Shown here: piece by piece, positions 43,699 through 52,894 of the stretch
How positions within the stretch are numbered: position 1 is the stretch's first letter
Layout: every line of letters starts with the position of its first letter
NCBI GenBank assembly: GCA_029213195.1
Contig: JARGNI010000002.1
Span: 124,001 to 188,000, forward strand
Direction of reading: 5' to 3'
DNA: 64,000 bases
Origin: Verrucomicrobiales bacterium
GTDB lineage: Bacteria; Verrucomicrobiota; Verrucomicrobiia; Verrucomicrobiales; DEV007
Notes under the pieces: generated by a model
What the model saw: the letters and a program-made list of their open reading frames with translations, nothing else
Database searches by the model: none
What the model was told of the DNA's origin: nothing
Program-made: the position numbers and the translations under genes

Positions 43699-44708
43699 CG
43701 CTTTCTTCCTCCTTTTGACGTCTTCTCACTTTCTTTGCTAGCCTCAACCTCTTCGGGTTTCAGGAAACGGACGATATCGACCACCATGAAAACCGTGAGT
43801 TCTTCCTGCCCCATGAGAACCCGAGCATCCTGGTCGGAACGGACAAAACCTTCCTCGCTGGCTTTCGCATCGAGTTCGTTCTGGGAAATATTTTCGTAGT
43901 CCCACTCCTGGAGCTTCTCGATCCCGGCGACCTCTTGAGTCTCGGGATTGGAGTAGCGCGGCAATGATTCGTTGGGATCGGCAGCCAGCAACTTGATAGG
44001 GCCTTCCAAGTTGTCATTTTTCACCTTGAGGACGCGGACGATGTAAAAGAAATCCTTATCATTCGCCAGTGCGTTGATGAAATCCTGGAAAGCTCCATGA
44101 CTCGACTTGAATCGAAGGCGAACCGGATATTTGTGAACGACAGCCCCTTGCTCGGCTTCTTCGCCACCTGGTTCACCCGGGATCGGATCCCGGTCGAAGG
44201 TCATCAGTTGGCGCACGTCCGAATCGACCAGTGTGCGCAAGAGATCATCGATCGCTTCCAGCTCATAGTCGAGATAAGGGACCAGCTCTTGTGGCGGAAT
44301 CAGGTTGCTGTAGGCATTGAACCCAAGTTGGAACTCGGCCGGGCTCTCCATCTCCAGTCCCCCCTCCTGGGCAAAGGATCGAAAATCCTGAATCCGATTT
44401 TTCACCAACTGCTGAAACTCGGTGGCTGCCAAGGTCGTGTTCAATGGCCGGTTGAAAGAAGTCAATCCGTCAAAGAGCGCATCTACTGCCGCTTGAAACT
44501 CGGCCACTTCTTTGGCCAAGGCTTCCGCATTCTCCGAATTGGGATACGGCTTCCGGCGCTCAAGCCCCTCGATCGTACCCACCCGACTGTCCCAGTTCGC
44601 GAGAGACTCTGAATATTTGCCGTAACTGGAAAACGCGTAAAAGCCAGCTCCCCCGAGGAGCAAAACGGATACGATTCCAAAAACGGTTAACCAAACCTTA
44701 TAATTCAT
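43695..44708 (-). CDS. Amuc_1100-like pilus-locus membrane protein
   Basis: A 337-residue protein with one N-terminal membrane helix (about 6-27) and a mainly periplasmic body beginning with a coiled coil (ENAEALAKEVAEFQAAVDAL). Residue patterns match my memory of Akkermansia Amuc_1100: ELEAIDDLLRTLVDSDVRQL, then a repeat of a PilO-like alpha/beta fold (DFFYIVRVLKVKND), and near the end LMGQEELTVFMVVDIVRFLK. Amuc_1100 is a pilus-associated outer-surface protein reported to signal through host TLR2; no such activity can be inferred here. The Lys/Ser-rich tail (KESEKTSKGGRKR) is unusual. It is a PilO-like partner of the following PilM/N protein. Confidence 0.85.
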   Translation of the reverse strand: MNYKVWLTVFGIVSVLLLGGAGFYAFSSYGKYSESLANWDSRVGTIEGLERRKPYPNSENAEALAKEVAEFQAAVDALFDGLTSFNRPLNTTLAATEFQQLVKNRIQDFRSFAQEGGLEMESPAEFQLGFNAYSNLIPPQELVPYLDYELEAIDDLLRTLVDSDVRQLMTFDRDPIPGEPGGEEAEQGAVVHKYPVRLRFKSSHGAFQDFINALANDKDFFYIVRVLKVKNDNLEGPIKLLAADPNESLPRYSNPETQEVAGIEKLQEWDYENISQNELDAKASEEGFVRSDQDARVLMGQEELTVFMVVDIVRFLKPEEVEASKESEKTSKGGRKR

Positions 44709-44721
44709 AGACGATGGATCC

Positions 44722-46464
44722 CTATTTCGTAAATTTTACCTGGTTCTCTTCCGGAAGCGGAAGTGTCATCCTCCAGAAATAAGCGAAGCGATTGTTCTGA
44801 GCGCCGGAGTCGACTTCACTCACCTCTCCGATTTCCACTTCCTCAAGTGCGAAAAATGACTGGGCGTTTTCATCTTTCGAATCCGCCTGCAAGCGCTCGA
44901 AGAAGTCGTACACGACCTCCGAGCCACTGGAATTTTCACGCCAGAGTCCCTGCATCAGGAAAGAATCGATGATTGCCTCGGTTCCAGCAGGGACCGCCGC
45001 AAGGAGAGAATTCTCATCCTCAATGACCGGCTGCCCATCCGCGAGGGGCTCGAGGAGAGTGAGATATAAATCATCCCCTTCCATACGAGAACTCAGGTAG
45101 TTGAATACCTGAACCCAGTAAACGCGATGCCGGATCGCTTCCACATAGGGGTTTTTCTGAGCATCGATTCGAGCCATCTCGGCCTTGAGGTCTTCGATCT
45201 CTTTGTTGTATTTCCCAAGCGCATCCGCCTTCTTTTCGATTTCGTTGGCTTTCGCCTCCGATACCTCAGCGCCCTTCGAGAAAAAGAATCCCAAGGCCCC
45301 GAGAAAAAGAGCGAGAGTCGCCACGGCCAGTACCAGGGCTGGCTTTCGTTGATTCAGATCCTTGGCCTTTTGCGCCGATTCAGGAACGAGATCCAAGCGA
45401 ATCGGAACCTCTCCTGACTGGGCGAGCGCACTTCCGACCAACTCACCGAGAGTGTGTGCGTTGGAGCTGACCAATTCCTGGTCGGCAGAAGGAGCGACCG
45501 TAACGTTCCGGACTGCATTGAAGTAGTCGACCGGCAGACTCAGCTTCTCCGCGAAAAATTCACGGATAAATGGCAGCGCGGCAGTCGCGCCACTCAGAAG
45601 AATGAACGCGGGGGCAGAACCTCCCTGCTGACTGCGGTAGAAAGTGATCGTCCGCATGATCTCGGAATGCAGACGCGTAAGCGAGTTGCGCAGCACTTTG
45701 GAAATGGCCGCTATTTCCGGGTCCTCATGGTCGGCGTAGGCACCCCCCAAGGACACAAATCCATCATTGATCTTCTTCAGATCGGCCTCGACGAATTCAC
45801 TTCCGAATTCCTTGGCAATAGCGCGAGTGAGATCCCCTCCCCCGATTTTGACGGTTCGGATAAATACCTTGTTCCCCTCGCGGAAAATCATGTCCGTCGT
45901 CCGAGCTCCGATATCGACGAGAAGCATGCAATCTTCGATATCCGCGTAGTTGAACGCAAGAGAGTTGTAGAGTGACACCGGGGCGACTTCGGCGCCGAGG
46001 GATTTGAGGCCGGATTCTTCGACGATGGCGTCGATCTCGTTGATCTCATCGGATTTAACGGCAGCAAGGACCACCTCTACCTCGATGTCATCAGGATCGC
46101 CCATGAGCTGGTATCCCCATACCACCTCATTGATTGGATAAGGCACCTGCTGCTGCGCCTCGAATTCAACGATCTGATCGACCTGCTCTCCGTCAAGCGC
46201 AGGAAGGCTGGCAAACTTCATCAGCACAGGAAAGGAGGAAACCACGTAGTGGGTCTTTGCTCCTTTCACCTTGAGACCCGAAACAATCTCTTTCAGCGCG
46301 GCACCCGTCTGGGCCTGCCGGTTCGAATCATCGGAAGGATCTCCGATAAAGTCACGCCGTTCGAGCCGGTCCATGCGCAGGCCGCCTCCTGCCGTCTTGG
46401 AGAATACCGCTCCAGTGACCTGCTGGGAACCAATGTTAAAAACTATCAATCGATCGTCTGCCAT
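44722..46464 (-). CDS. PilM-PilN fusion, pilus assembly protein (Amuc_1101-like)
   Basis: A 580-residue protein joining an actin-like PilM half to a PilN-like half. Residues about 1-345 carry the PilM/FtsA fold (LIVFNIGSQQVTGAVF, LPALDGEQVDQIVEFEAQQQ, CMLLVDIGARTTDMIF, FILLSGATAALPFI). One membrane helix follows at about 374-397 (ALVLAVATLALFLGALGFFF), then a coiled coil (ANEIEKKADALGKYNKEIED) and a PilN-type periplasmic domain. It would link the cytoplasmic motor side to the PilO-like Amuc_1100 homolog. In most bacteria PilM and PilN are separate and bind through a short PilN tail; here they are one chain. Confidence 0.9.
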   Translation of the reverse strand: MADDRLIVFNIGSQQVTGAVFSKTAGGGLRMDRLERRDFIGDPSDDSNRQAQTGAALKEIVSGLKVKGAKTHYVVSSFPVLMKFASLPALDGEQVDQIVEFEAQQQVPYPINEVVWGYQLMGDPDDIEVEVVLAAVKSDEINEIDAIVEESGLKSLGAEVAPVSLYNSLAFNYADIEDCMLLVDIGARTTDMIFREGNKVFIRTVKIGGGDLTRAIAKEFGSEFVEADLKKINDGFVSLGGAYADHEDPEIAAISKVLRNSLTRLHSEIMRTITFYRSQQGGSAPAFILLSGATAALPFIREFFAEKLSLPVDYFNAVRNVTVAPSADQELVSSNAHTLGELVGSALAQSGEVPIRLDLVPESAQKAKDLNQRKPALVLAVATLALFLGALGFFFSKGAEVSEAKANEIEKKADALGKYNKEIEDLKAEMARIDAQKNPYVEAIRHRVYWVQVFNYLSSRMEGDDLYLTLLEPLADGQPVIEDENSLLAAVPAGTEAIIDSFLMQGLWRENSSGSEVVYDFFERLQADSKDENAQSFFALEEVEIGEVSEVDSGAQNNRFAYFWRMTLPLPEENQVKFTK

Positions 46465-46499
46465 AATGAAATCAGAACCGTTGGTGCAAAGAATTTCCC

Positions 46500-47108
46500 C
46501 TATCGTGGTTTCTCGGACTCCGCATAGCGGTCGATCCAGAGCAGGGCGAAAGGAGTCTCATGCTTGGAGAGAATACCAGGCTGGGTTCCCGTTGCCTGCC
46601 AGAACTTGGCCCGGGCTCCGCTCTGGGTCGACTTTCCGCCCACGATGACCCCGTTGTAGATGACTTCTACGCCCATTGCTTCCACCGCGGAATCCTGAAA
46701 ACGTCGGAAATCACCGGTGATCTCTCCGAGAGTATTGGGGGCCACATAGACGACGGAGTAGTACTCTTCTCCCGCCTGCATGTTGGTGTGCTTTACATCT
46801 CCGGTGAGGACCCGGGGATTGCCATTCTGATCTCGAAATCCGATGTAGTAGCGGAACAGCAGCTCCGGGACCACGGCCTTGGAAGGTCCGTCGATTTTGA
46901 ATTCCACTTCGACTTCCAGCCAATCACGCGGATTGGGAACGTTCTTATCCTTCACCGCGTCCGCCTGGAAAATGGGAGTCTTCTGTGTCTGCTTATCCAT
47001 CTTCTTGACGTCCACATCGCCCACCTGCAGTTGGATCTGCTGGGGCTGCGCGGAAACGCTGAGGCCTGAAAGCCCAAGGAATACGAGAGTAGAAAGTAGG
47101 AATTTCAT
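46500..47108 (-). CDS. Amuc_1102-like secreted protein of the pilus locus
   Basis: A 202-residue exported protein with a signal peptide (KFLLSTLVFLGLSGLSVSAQ). The mature part is beta-rich (EVEVEFKIDGPSKAVVPELL, FRYYIGFRD, GVEVIYNGVIVGGKS), fitting the single-domain beta/OB-like fold I remember for Amuc_1102. It is the first gene of the operon, 35 bases ahead of the PilM/N gene, matching Akkermansia order. No pilin prepilin-cleavage motif is visible, so it is not a type IV pilin itself. Confidence 0.78.
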   Translation of the reverse strand: MKFLLSTLVFLGLSGLSVSAQPQQIQLQVGDVDVKKMDKQTQKTPIFQADAVKDKNVPNPRDWLEVEVEFKIDGPSKAVVPELLFRYYIGFRDQNGNPRVLTGDVKHTNMQAGEEYYSVVYVAPNTLGEITGDFRRFQDSAVEAMGVEVIYNGVIVGGKSTQSGARAKFWQATGTQPGILSKHETPFALLWIDRYAESEKPR

Positions 47109-47210
47109 GAAATATAAGTTCGGGGGATAATTGAGATGAGAACGGATCTCCGCACTCTAACAAGAGAATTCTAAGACAGTTGTTTCAAAGAGGTAAAGGC
47201 CCAAATCGAT

Positions 47211-48173
47211 TCAATTTCCGGTTTTTTTTCGAAAGTAGCCAATCGTTTCCACAATTCCTTCTTCAAAGGGGACCTGCGGCTGCCAGTTGAGGATCTCCTC
47301 GGCCCTCGAAATATTTGGCTGACGAACCTTCGGATCATCTTCAGGAAGAGGCCGAAATTCAATGGTTGAACCGGTGTCGATCAACTCCGTGATTTTTTCC
47401 GCAAACTCCAGAATGCTCATCTCGCGAGGATTCCCGATGTTGACGGGTTCATGGGTCTCGCTTTGCGACAATCGGAAAATTCCATCGACGAGGTCACTCA
47501 CGTAGCAAAAGCTCCGGGTCTGGCTCCCGTCACCAAAGACGGTGATGGAGCTGCCTTCCAGTGCCTGCCCGATGAATGCCGGCACCACTCGTCCATCGCG
47601 AAGACGCATGCGTGGCCCGTAGGTATTGAAAATCCGGACGATCTTGGTATCGACCCCATGGGTTCGGTGGTAAGCCATCGTGATGGCCTCCGCGAAGCGC
47701 TTCGCCTCGTCGTAGACTCCTCTTGGTCCTATGGGATTGACATTGCCCCAGTAATCCTCCGTCTGCGGATGAATCAGGGGGTCTCCATAGACTTCCGAAG
47801 TCGATGCGAGGAGAAAAGTAGCCCCCTTGTCCTTGGCAAGCCCGAGGGCATTGTGGGTTCCCAGGGAGCCCACCTTCAGGGTCTGAATCGGCAACTCGAG
47901 ATAGTCGACCGGACTTGCCGGCGACGCAAAATGGAAAACGAAATCAACTGCCTCGTCGACCGAGATATACTCGGTAACATTGTGTACGATCAGGCGAAAA
48001 TCAGGATGGTCCGCAAGATGAGCCACATTGTCTCGTGACCCCGTAATCAGGTTGTCGATCGCAATCACGCGATGTCCTTCGGAGAGGAGTCGATCGGAGA
48101 GATGGGATCCCAGAAATCCGGCGCCACCTGTGACGACGGATGTAGGTTTTTTTGAGTCCCCGGAAACTTGCAT
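47211..48173 (-). CDS. UDP-glucuronate decarboxylase-like NAD-dependent epimerase/dehydratase
   Basis: A 320-residue extended SDR enzyme. The dinucleotide motif is [18 protein letters not shown], the catalytic pair [12 protein letters not shown] (YxxxK), with [20 protein letters not shown] and [20 protein letters not shown] downstream. This set, particularly the [20 protein letters not shown] block, is that of UDP-xylose synthase. It would make UDP-xylose from UDP-glucuronate for surface polysaccharide. It stands apart from other sugar genes. The OmpA-like gene is upstream with a gap of 90 bases. Confidence 0.9.
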   Translation of the reverse strand: MQVSGDSKKPTSVVTGGAGFLGSHLSDRLLSEGHRVIAIDNLITGSRDNVAHLADHPDFRLIVHNVTEYISVDEAVDFVFHFASPASPVDYLELPIQTLKVGSLGTHNALGLAKDKGATFLLASTSEVYGDPLIHPQTEDYWGNVNPIGPRGVYDEAKRFAEAITMAYHRTHGVDTKIVRIFNTYGPRMRLRDGRVVPAFIGQALEGSSITVFGDGSQTRSFCYVSDLVDGIFRLSQSETHEPVNIGNPREMSILEFAEKITELIDTGSTIEFRPLPEDDPKVRQPNISRAEEILNWQPQVPFEEGIVETIGYFRKKTGN

Positions 48174-48263
48174 GCGGGTGTGTTCTCACATGGAGAGGCG
48201 AGCCGGTCAACTGATTTCAAGCTCTTCCTCCAGACGATTGTTAACAAAGGCAAACTAATGGGT

Positions 48264-48962
48264 TCATTCCGTATTTTCCGTAATTTCAACAAACCGCTTC
48301 GGTCCCTGGTCATCCAAAGTGGAACGCCGTGTCCCGACCTGGAACAGGTCCTTGGAAAGCCCGTGAGCAGACAAAAACTGAATCAGGAATCGAACCCGGT
48401 TGTCTGCGATCTCCTCGTTGGCTATCTCGTAGGGGGTATCGTCGGCACCCCCCTCGATGACAAAGCGTATCTTGGGATTCTCCCTGATCGCTTTGCGGAG
48501 GATCGCAACTGACTCCTCTCTCGCGGTGTAATTGACCGCAGATCGTTTCTCAAAATCCGTCGTGAGACGAAACACCTTCTTCTCCGGTGGAGCTTTTTTC
48601 ATCACTTCGCTCCCTCCGGCTTTCTCCTCCTTGCCGGTTCCTGAGGAAGCCATCTGCTGCGATTCTGAACCCTCTTTCAACGAGGGCTCTTCAGCACTAC
48701 GTTTACCCTTTCCTCTCTTTCGCTTGGAACTGGCATCGCCCGGCTTCTCATACTTTTCCAGGGCTCGCTCCAATTCTGCGATTTGCCTCGTCTTTCGCGC
48801 CAGCTCTTCCTGGGCAAGATGGAGACTTTCCCGCATACGATTCAGCTCATTCCGAAGCTCTTGGATACGATCTTGTCCCCTACCCAAAATGGGGAATAGC
48901 CACACCAAACAGAAAAAGAGGATGATCACTCTTCCGCCTCTTCTTGATCTCGAACGCATCAT
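48264..48962 (-). CDS. OmpA-like envelope protein with coiled coil
   Basis: A 232-residue protein. After a basic N-terminus (MMRSRSRRGGR) comes a membrane-anchor or signal helix (VIILFFCLVWLFPILG), then a long coiled coil at about 30-70 (IQELRNELNRMRESLHLAQE). A Ser/Lys/Glu-rich linker (about 70-130) leads to a C-terminal domain (residues 140-232) resembling OmpA/MotB (IRFVIEGGADDTPYEIANEE, IADNRVRFLIQFLSAHGLSK), suggesting peptidoglycan contact. The canonical TDxxG sequence is degenerate, so the assignment is tentative. Confidence 0.65.
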   Translation of the reverse strand: MMRSRSRRGGRVIILFFCLVWLFPILGRGQDRIQELRNELNRMRESLHLAQEELARKTRQIAELERALEKYEKPGDASSKRKRGKGKRSAEEPSLKEGSESQQMASSGTGKEEKAGGSEVMKKAPPEKKVFRLTTDFEKRSAVNYTAREESVAILRKAIRENPKIRFVIEGGADDTPYEIANEEIADNRVRFLIQFLSAHGLSKDLFQVGTRRSTLDDQGPKRFVEITENTE

Positions 48963-49055
48963 GGTTCGAATGATGTCGGAGAGTGTGACGCAATGCCACC
49001 GAAATCTGATGGCGGAACTGAAATGGACCGACTGAACAGGAGAAGGAACTTCTCC

Positions 49056-49307
49056 CTACTCGTCGTCGATTTCCACATCGACACGAATGCCGTGCTTCTG
49101 AGCGGATGCGATCGCGAGCGAGCGAATCGAACCGATCGTCTTGCCACTTTTCCCGATGACGCGACCGGCGTCGTCCGGGTGCAACCGAATGCGATAGAGG
49201 TGTCGATCCCCGTCCCGCTCGTGCAGAACACTGGCTTGATCTGGATGAGTGATCAGCTGGACCACCACATATTCCAGAAATTCCTGGATCGCGAGTTCAG
49301 GCTCCAT
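49056..49307 (-). CDS. khpA: KH-domain RNA-binding protein
   Basis: An 83-residue single KH-domain protein of the KhpA/YlqC group. The RNA-contacting GxxG loop is present in GRVIGKSGKTIGSIRSLA, and the start LAIQEFLEYVVVQLITHPDQ is typical. It lies 43 bases after rpsP, a common arrangement in many bacteria. It probably acts as an RNA chaperone or RNA stability factor; in Gram-positives it influences cell division, which cannot be inferred here. Confidence 0.92.
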   Translation of the reverse strand: MEPELAIQEFLEYVVVQLITHPDQASVLHERDGDRHLYRIRLHPDDAGRVIGKSGKTIGSIRSLAIASAQKHGIRVDVEIDDE

Positions 49308-49350
49308 GTGCCTCGAACAGGAAACTCCGCCTCTGCGGAATCGTTCACTC

Positions 49351-49596
49351 CTAGGCGGAAGCCTGACGAGCTTTCTTGATCAGGCTTCGGACGGTATCCG
49401 ACGGCTGTGCGCCTTTGGAAATCCACTCGTCGACCTTCTCGAGATCCACGGTAGCACCGTCTTCTTCCTTGAGAGGATCATACGTTCCTACGGTATCGAT
49501 AAAGGCTCCCTCGCGACGCGAACGCCCATCGGCAACGACAATACGGTAGTAAGGACGTCCTTTGGCTCCTTCGCGTCTCAATCTGATCTTAACCAT
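49351..49596 (-). CDS. rpsP: 30S ribosomal protein bS16
   Basis: An 81-residue ribosomal protein with the full bS16 pattern: [20 protein letters not shown] at the start, then [20 protein letters not shown] and the C-terminal half [13 protein letters not shown]. It is required for 30S assembly. It heads an operon with khpA; rimM, trmD and rplS, which often follow, are not in this window. Confidence 0.98.
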   Translation of the reverse strand: MVKIRLRREGAKGRPYYRIVVADGRSRREGAFIDTVGTYDPLKEEDGATVDLEKVDEWISKGAQPSDTVRSLIKKARQASA

Positions 49597-49868
49597 TTCC
49601 CTGTAGTAGTGATGTAGGATGAAGTCCTCTCGGACCGGAACTCCATGCTCTTCTGCAGGAGTCTGACCCGGTTATTTCCGGAGGGGATGACTCTGTACGG
49701 CTGAATTCTGAAAAATCAAACGGTTGTTTTTCGATTCTTTCCCGACCTGAAACAACATATCTCCCTTCCCTTCCCAGGCACGGAGTCTGCTCCATTGCCT
49801 GCAGACCAGGTTTTGAAAGAACGAAACTTGCACGATTCCTCGACCGACGTCAGAAGTAAGCTCTCTCC

Positions 49869-50864
49869 ATGAACCCAGATCTGGACCCCGGACTCGCTTC
49901 TACGATCCTCTCGCAAACGGGAGCGAGCGAAATCGCGTCGGTCAGCACGATCCAGGATCTCTGGAGCGGCTATGGCAAGATACTTCGCATACATCTCGCC
50001 GGGGGTTCGAGAAAGTCTCTCGTCGCCAAGCAGATTCGCTTTCCAAGCCAGAATGATCACCCGCGCGGGTGGAATTCGGATTTCGCCCATCAGAGAAAGG
50101 TAAAATCCTATGAAGTGGAAACCGAATGGTATCGACACTGGGCGCATCGCTGCCTCGGCAACTGTCGGATTCCCGAGTTCCTCGGGTTTTTCTCCCTGGA
50201 GCATTGCGATCTCCTTCTTCTTGAAGATCTCGATGACGCCGGATTTCCGAAGCGGCGATCCCAGCTCTCCCGTTCCGAGATCGCTCCATGTCTCGAGTGG
50301 CTTGCTCGATTCCATGCGTGCTTTCTGTCCTCCGTTCCCGAAGGTCTCTGGAAGACCGGAACCTACTGGCACTTGGAAACTCGACCTGATGAATGGCGAG
50401 CCATCAAGGAATCGAGTCTCAAGCAATCGGCGGCAGCAATCGATCAACAACTCTCGAGGGCGCGATTTCTAACCCTCGTCCATGGAGACGCCAAGCTGGC
50501 AAATTTCTGTTTCAGCCCCAACGGCGATCAGGTCGCCATGGTCGATTTCCAGTATGTCGGCGGAGGATGCGGAATGAAGGATGTCGCCTATTTCCTCGGC
50601 AGCTGTCTCGCGGAAGAGGAGTGCGAGAAATGGGAAAGCTCCCTTCTGCAAATCTACTTCGATGAATTTCGAAAATCGGTGAGAGAGCATCATCCCAAGA
50701 TTGACCCGGAGGAGATCGTCCGCGAATGGACAAGCCTGTTCCCCGTCGCCTGGACCGATTTCCATCGCTTCCTGATGGGGTGGTGTCCGGATCATTGGAA
50801 AGTCAATCGCTACAGCCTCCGCCTGGCCAAGCAAGTTACAGACCGCCTCCTCCCTGCCCCATGA
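49869..50864 (+). CDS. Phosphotransferase (APH/EcKinase-like) family protein
   Basis: A 331-residue protein with the kinase-like fold of aminoglycoside/choline phosphotransferases. The catalytic loop is FLTLVHGDAKLANFCF (HGDxxxxN), followed by a metal-binding MVDFQYVGGGCGMKDVAYFL (DFQ in place of the usual DxE/DF). The ATP-binding N-lobe holds KSLVAKQIRFPSQ and LLLLEDLDDAGFPKR. The substrate is unknown; it looks closest to the ecdysteroid-kinase-like branch. Its last bases overlap the next start (ATGA), so the two products are probably translated together. Confidence 0.82.
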   Translation: MNPDLDPGLASTILSQTGASEIASVSTIQDLWSGYGKILRIHLAGGSRKSLVAKQIRFPSQNDHPRGWNSDFAHQRKVKSYEVETEWYRHWAHRCLGNCRIPEFLGFFSLEHCDLLLLEDLDDAGFPKRRSQLSRSEIAPCLEWLARFHACFLSSVPEGLWKTGTYWHLETRPDEWRAIKESSLKQSAAAIDQQLSRARFLTLVHGDAKLANFCFSPNGDQVAMVDFQYVGGGCGMKDVAYFLGSCLAEEECEKWESSLLQIYFDEFRKSVREHHPKIDPEEIVREWTSLFPVAWTDFHRFLMGWCPDHWKVNRYSLRLAKQVTDRLLPAP

Positions 50865-51748
50865 CCCTGACAGATCACGAACTCGAGGACTTTGCCGACC
50901 GAGCGTTGCGCGCCGCTCGACGGGCTTCGACGCACATCCAGACGTGGGTCGGAGAACATCGTGAGGTCAACACCAAGCAGGGAAGCGGATCGCTTGCTTC
51001 GCAGGTAGTCACCGAGGTGGATATCGCCTGCCAGGAGTTGATCCTGTCGGAGTTGGAGTCAACTCTCACGCCAAATCAGATCGGACTTCTCACCGAAGAA
51101 AGCGAAGACGACTCGAGCCGACTGCGGAGCGATTATTTCTGGTGCATCGATCCTCTCGACGGCACGCTCCCTTTCATCGAGGGAATCCCGGGCTACTCCG
51201 TTTCCGTTGCCCTGGTCTCCCGGGAAGGAAATTCGGTTTTGGGCGTCGTCATTGATCCCAGAACAGGAGAGGAGTTCAAGGCGGTTCGAGGACAGGGGCT
51301 CCAAATCAATGGCAATCCCTTTGTCACCCCTTCCGCCCACGGCACCAATTCGCTCCATTGGATGATGAACCGAAGCATGAAAACACATCCTCGATACACG
51401 GAAATCGATTCCGCGATGCAGACCCTCGCGAAGCGTCTCGGATTCCAGCGCATCGAAGAATCTTCGACCAGCGGAGGAGTTCTCCACGCCTGCCGCGTCC
51501 TTCGGGAAGGACCCGCGGTCTATTTCACCCTCCCAAAGACGGGAACAGGTGGCGGATCCATATGGGACTATGCAGCGACCGCGTGCTTCTTCGAAGAGGC
51601 GGGAATCCCCGTCACGACCCCTCGAGGGGATCGCCTGCACCTCAACCACTCCGAAACCACTTTCATGAGCCATTGCGGCGTCCTCTACGCCTCATCGATG
51701 GAATTGCGGAAGGCAGTCGAGGAACTCTGTGCCGGCTTTCTGCCTTGA
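50861..51748 (+). CDS. Inositol monophosphatase/CysQ-family phosphatase
   Basis: A 295-residue Mg/Li-type phosphatase. The family motifs are WCIDPLDGTLPFIEGIPGYS and SIWDYAATACFFEEAG, and the metal-binding Glu sits in LLTEESEDD. ATG 50861 is fixed by its overlap with the upstream stop and by TDHELEDFADRALRAARRAS, the usual first helix; an in-frame ATG at 50726 would lie inside the preceding gene. Substrate candidates are inositol phosphate or a 3'-phosphoadenosine nucleotide. Coupling to a kinase-like gene suggests both act on one small phosphorylated metabolite (inference). Confidence 0.88.
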   Translation: MTLTDHELEDFADRALRAARRASTHIQTWVGEHREVNTKQGSGSLASQVVTEVDIACQELILSELESTLTPNQIGLLTEESEDDSSRLRSDYFWCIDPLDGTLPFIEGIPGYSVSVALVSREGNSVLGVVIDPRTGEEFKAVRGQGLQINGNPFVTPSAHGTNSLHWMMNRSMKTHPRYTEIDSAMQTLAKRLGFQRIEESSTSGGVLHACRVLREGPAVYFTLPKTGTGGGSIWDYAATACFFEEAGIPVTTPRGDRLHLNHSETTFMSHCGVLYASSMELRKAVEELCAGFLP

Positions 51749-51764
51749 GGCGGATCCCAATCCC

Positions 51765-52592
51765 TCATCTCTGCGACCGCAGTTTTCGATAGGCCTCCGC
51801 GTATCGTTTTCCGAAGGTAAGATAGGACTCCCGGTCGAAATGGACGCCGTCTCGGTCTTTGAGACCGTCCGATGAGACAAAGGCGGTGGAAGGAACCTTC
51901 GACGGGATCGAGCGGTGAACCTCATCGACCTGCCGTTTCCATTCGTTCCAGGGCTTCTTCTGCCACTCCCCCATTCCTCCAATAAGAAACGGGACCTCAG
52001 GGGCATCGAAGGTCTTGCGGAAACGCGCAATCAACTCAAGCATCTTTGCCTCGTAGAGCGGAGCCAGTTTTTCGTTCGAATCGGACTCCCCCTGGTGCCA
52101 GAGAATCCCTTTGAGCACGCCATGCGGCAAAGCTACTTCGGCTCGCTTCTTCATATCGTCCCACGGATGAGTTTTGGTGGATGGATGATACCCTCCTGGT
52201 TCCCACGCGGCGATGGGAGAACCTCCCACGGCACAAGGAATCAATCCAATCACGACGTTGGGATCTGCCTTCGCCATTTCGAGGCCAAAAGTTCTTCCGA
52301 GACCAACCCCAGCGATAGGCTTGTCGAAATGGAGAGGGTCGACGGCCGGCACCCATTCCCTGTCCTTGTTGAACATGAGAACCCGGGCCTGTGGTTCCTT
52401 GTCCTTTTTCGTCACCTTTCCTCGACCGGCCATGTTGGATTGCCCGACGAGGAGATAGAGATGAAAATTCTCCTTCTCGATGTCCTTCACCTCCTGCGAT
52501 AGGCCTTCGACCGAGAAAACAGAAAGCAGTCCGAGCGCGAGGCAGAGAAGCGAAGTTCGAAAACAGGCTGGGGAACAATACAGAATCGTCAT
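51765..52592 (-). CDS. Secreted sialate O-acetylesterase-like (SASA/DUF303) protein
   Basis: A 275-residue exported SGNH-type esterase. The signal peptide (SLLCLALGLLSVFSVEGLSQ) follows a short basic start, and ATG 52592 was chosen to place it near the N-terminus. Motifs: LLVGQSNMAGRG (nucleophile Ser), LIPCAVGGSPIAAWEPGG, LWHQGESDSN and DGVHFDRESYLTFG (catalytic Asp-His). It would remove acetyl groups from carbohydrate in the periplasm. It converges on the phosphatase gene with 16 bases between stops. The neighbouring sulfatase region suggests polysaccharide breakdown. Confidence 0.87.
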   Translation of the reverse strand: MTILYCSPACFRTSLLCLALGLLSVFSVEGLSQEVKDIEKENFHLYLLVGQSNMAGRGKVTKKDKEPQARVLMFNKDREWVPAVDPLHFDKPIAGVGLGRTFGLEMAKADPNVVIGLIPCAVGGSPIAAWEPGGYHPSTKTHPWDDMKKRAEVALPHGVLKGILWHQGESDSNEKLAPLYEAKMLELIARFRKTFDAPEVPFLIGGMGEWQKKPWNEWKRQVDEVHRSIPSKVPSTAFVSSDGLKDRDGVHFDRESYLTFGKRYAEAYRKLRSQR

Positions 52593-52894
52593 GAAGGTGG
52601 GGGTTCGATCAGGGCGCAACGCGTCAGCTGTAGAGCATGCGATATTGATAGAATCGGTCAAGCCTCGGAGCAGGCGGAGTCGCGATGCGGTCCGAGGTCT
52701 CGTTATCTGTTGAATCGATCGCCCGCTTCCAGTTTAGCTCCTTCGCCAGATTCCGTAAAATAACGGAAGGTCGGCGAACGAGGCATGATCGAATCCCGGG
52801 GCTCTGTCTTCAATTACTCCTTATCCGACTGCTGACGGGTGCGGGATCCTGACAGACAAAACGAGACAGATCATCTCGCGATCCAGCCAACCAC
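52593..52894. other. Gene-free gap between esterase and DUF1501 gene
   Basis: About 302 bases without a supported ORF. The left part would hold the promoter of the esterase gene. The right part lies after the DUF1501 stop. I see no strong hairpin with a T-run, no repeat and no RNA gene. Confidence 0.5.

Noticed and set aside
46500-47108. Possible type IV pilin as first gene of the pilus locus
   Set aside because: It has a Sec signal peptide with SVSAQ-type cleavage and no prepilin G/FTLxE motif.
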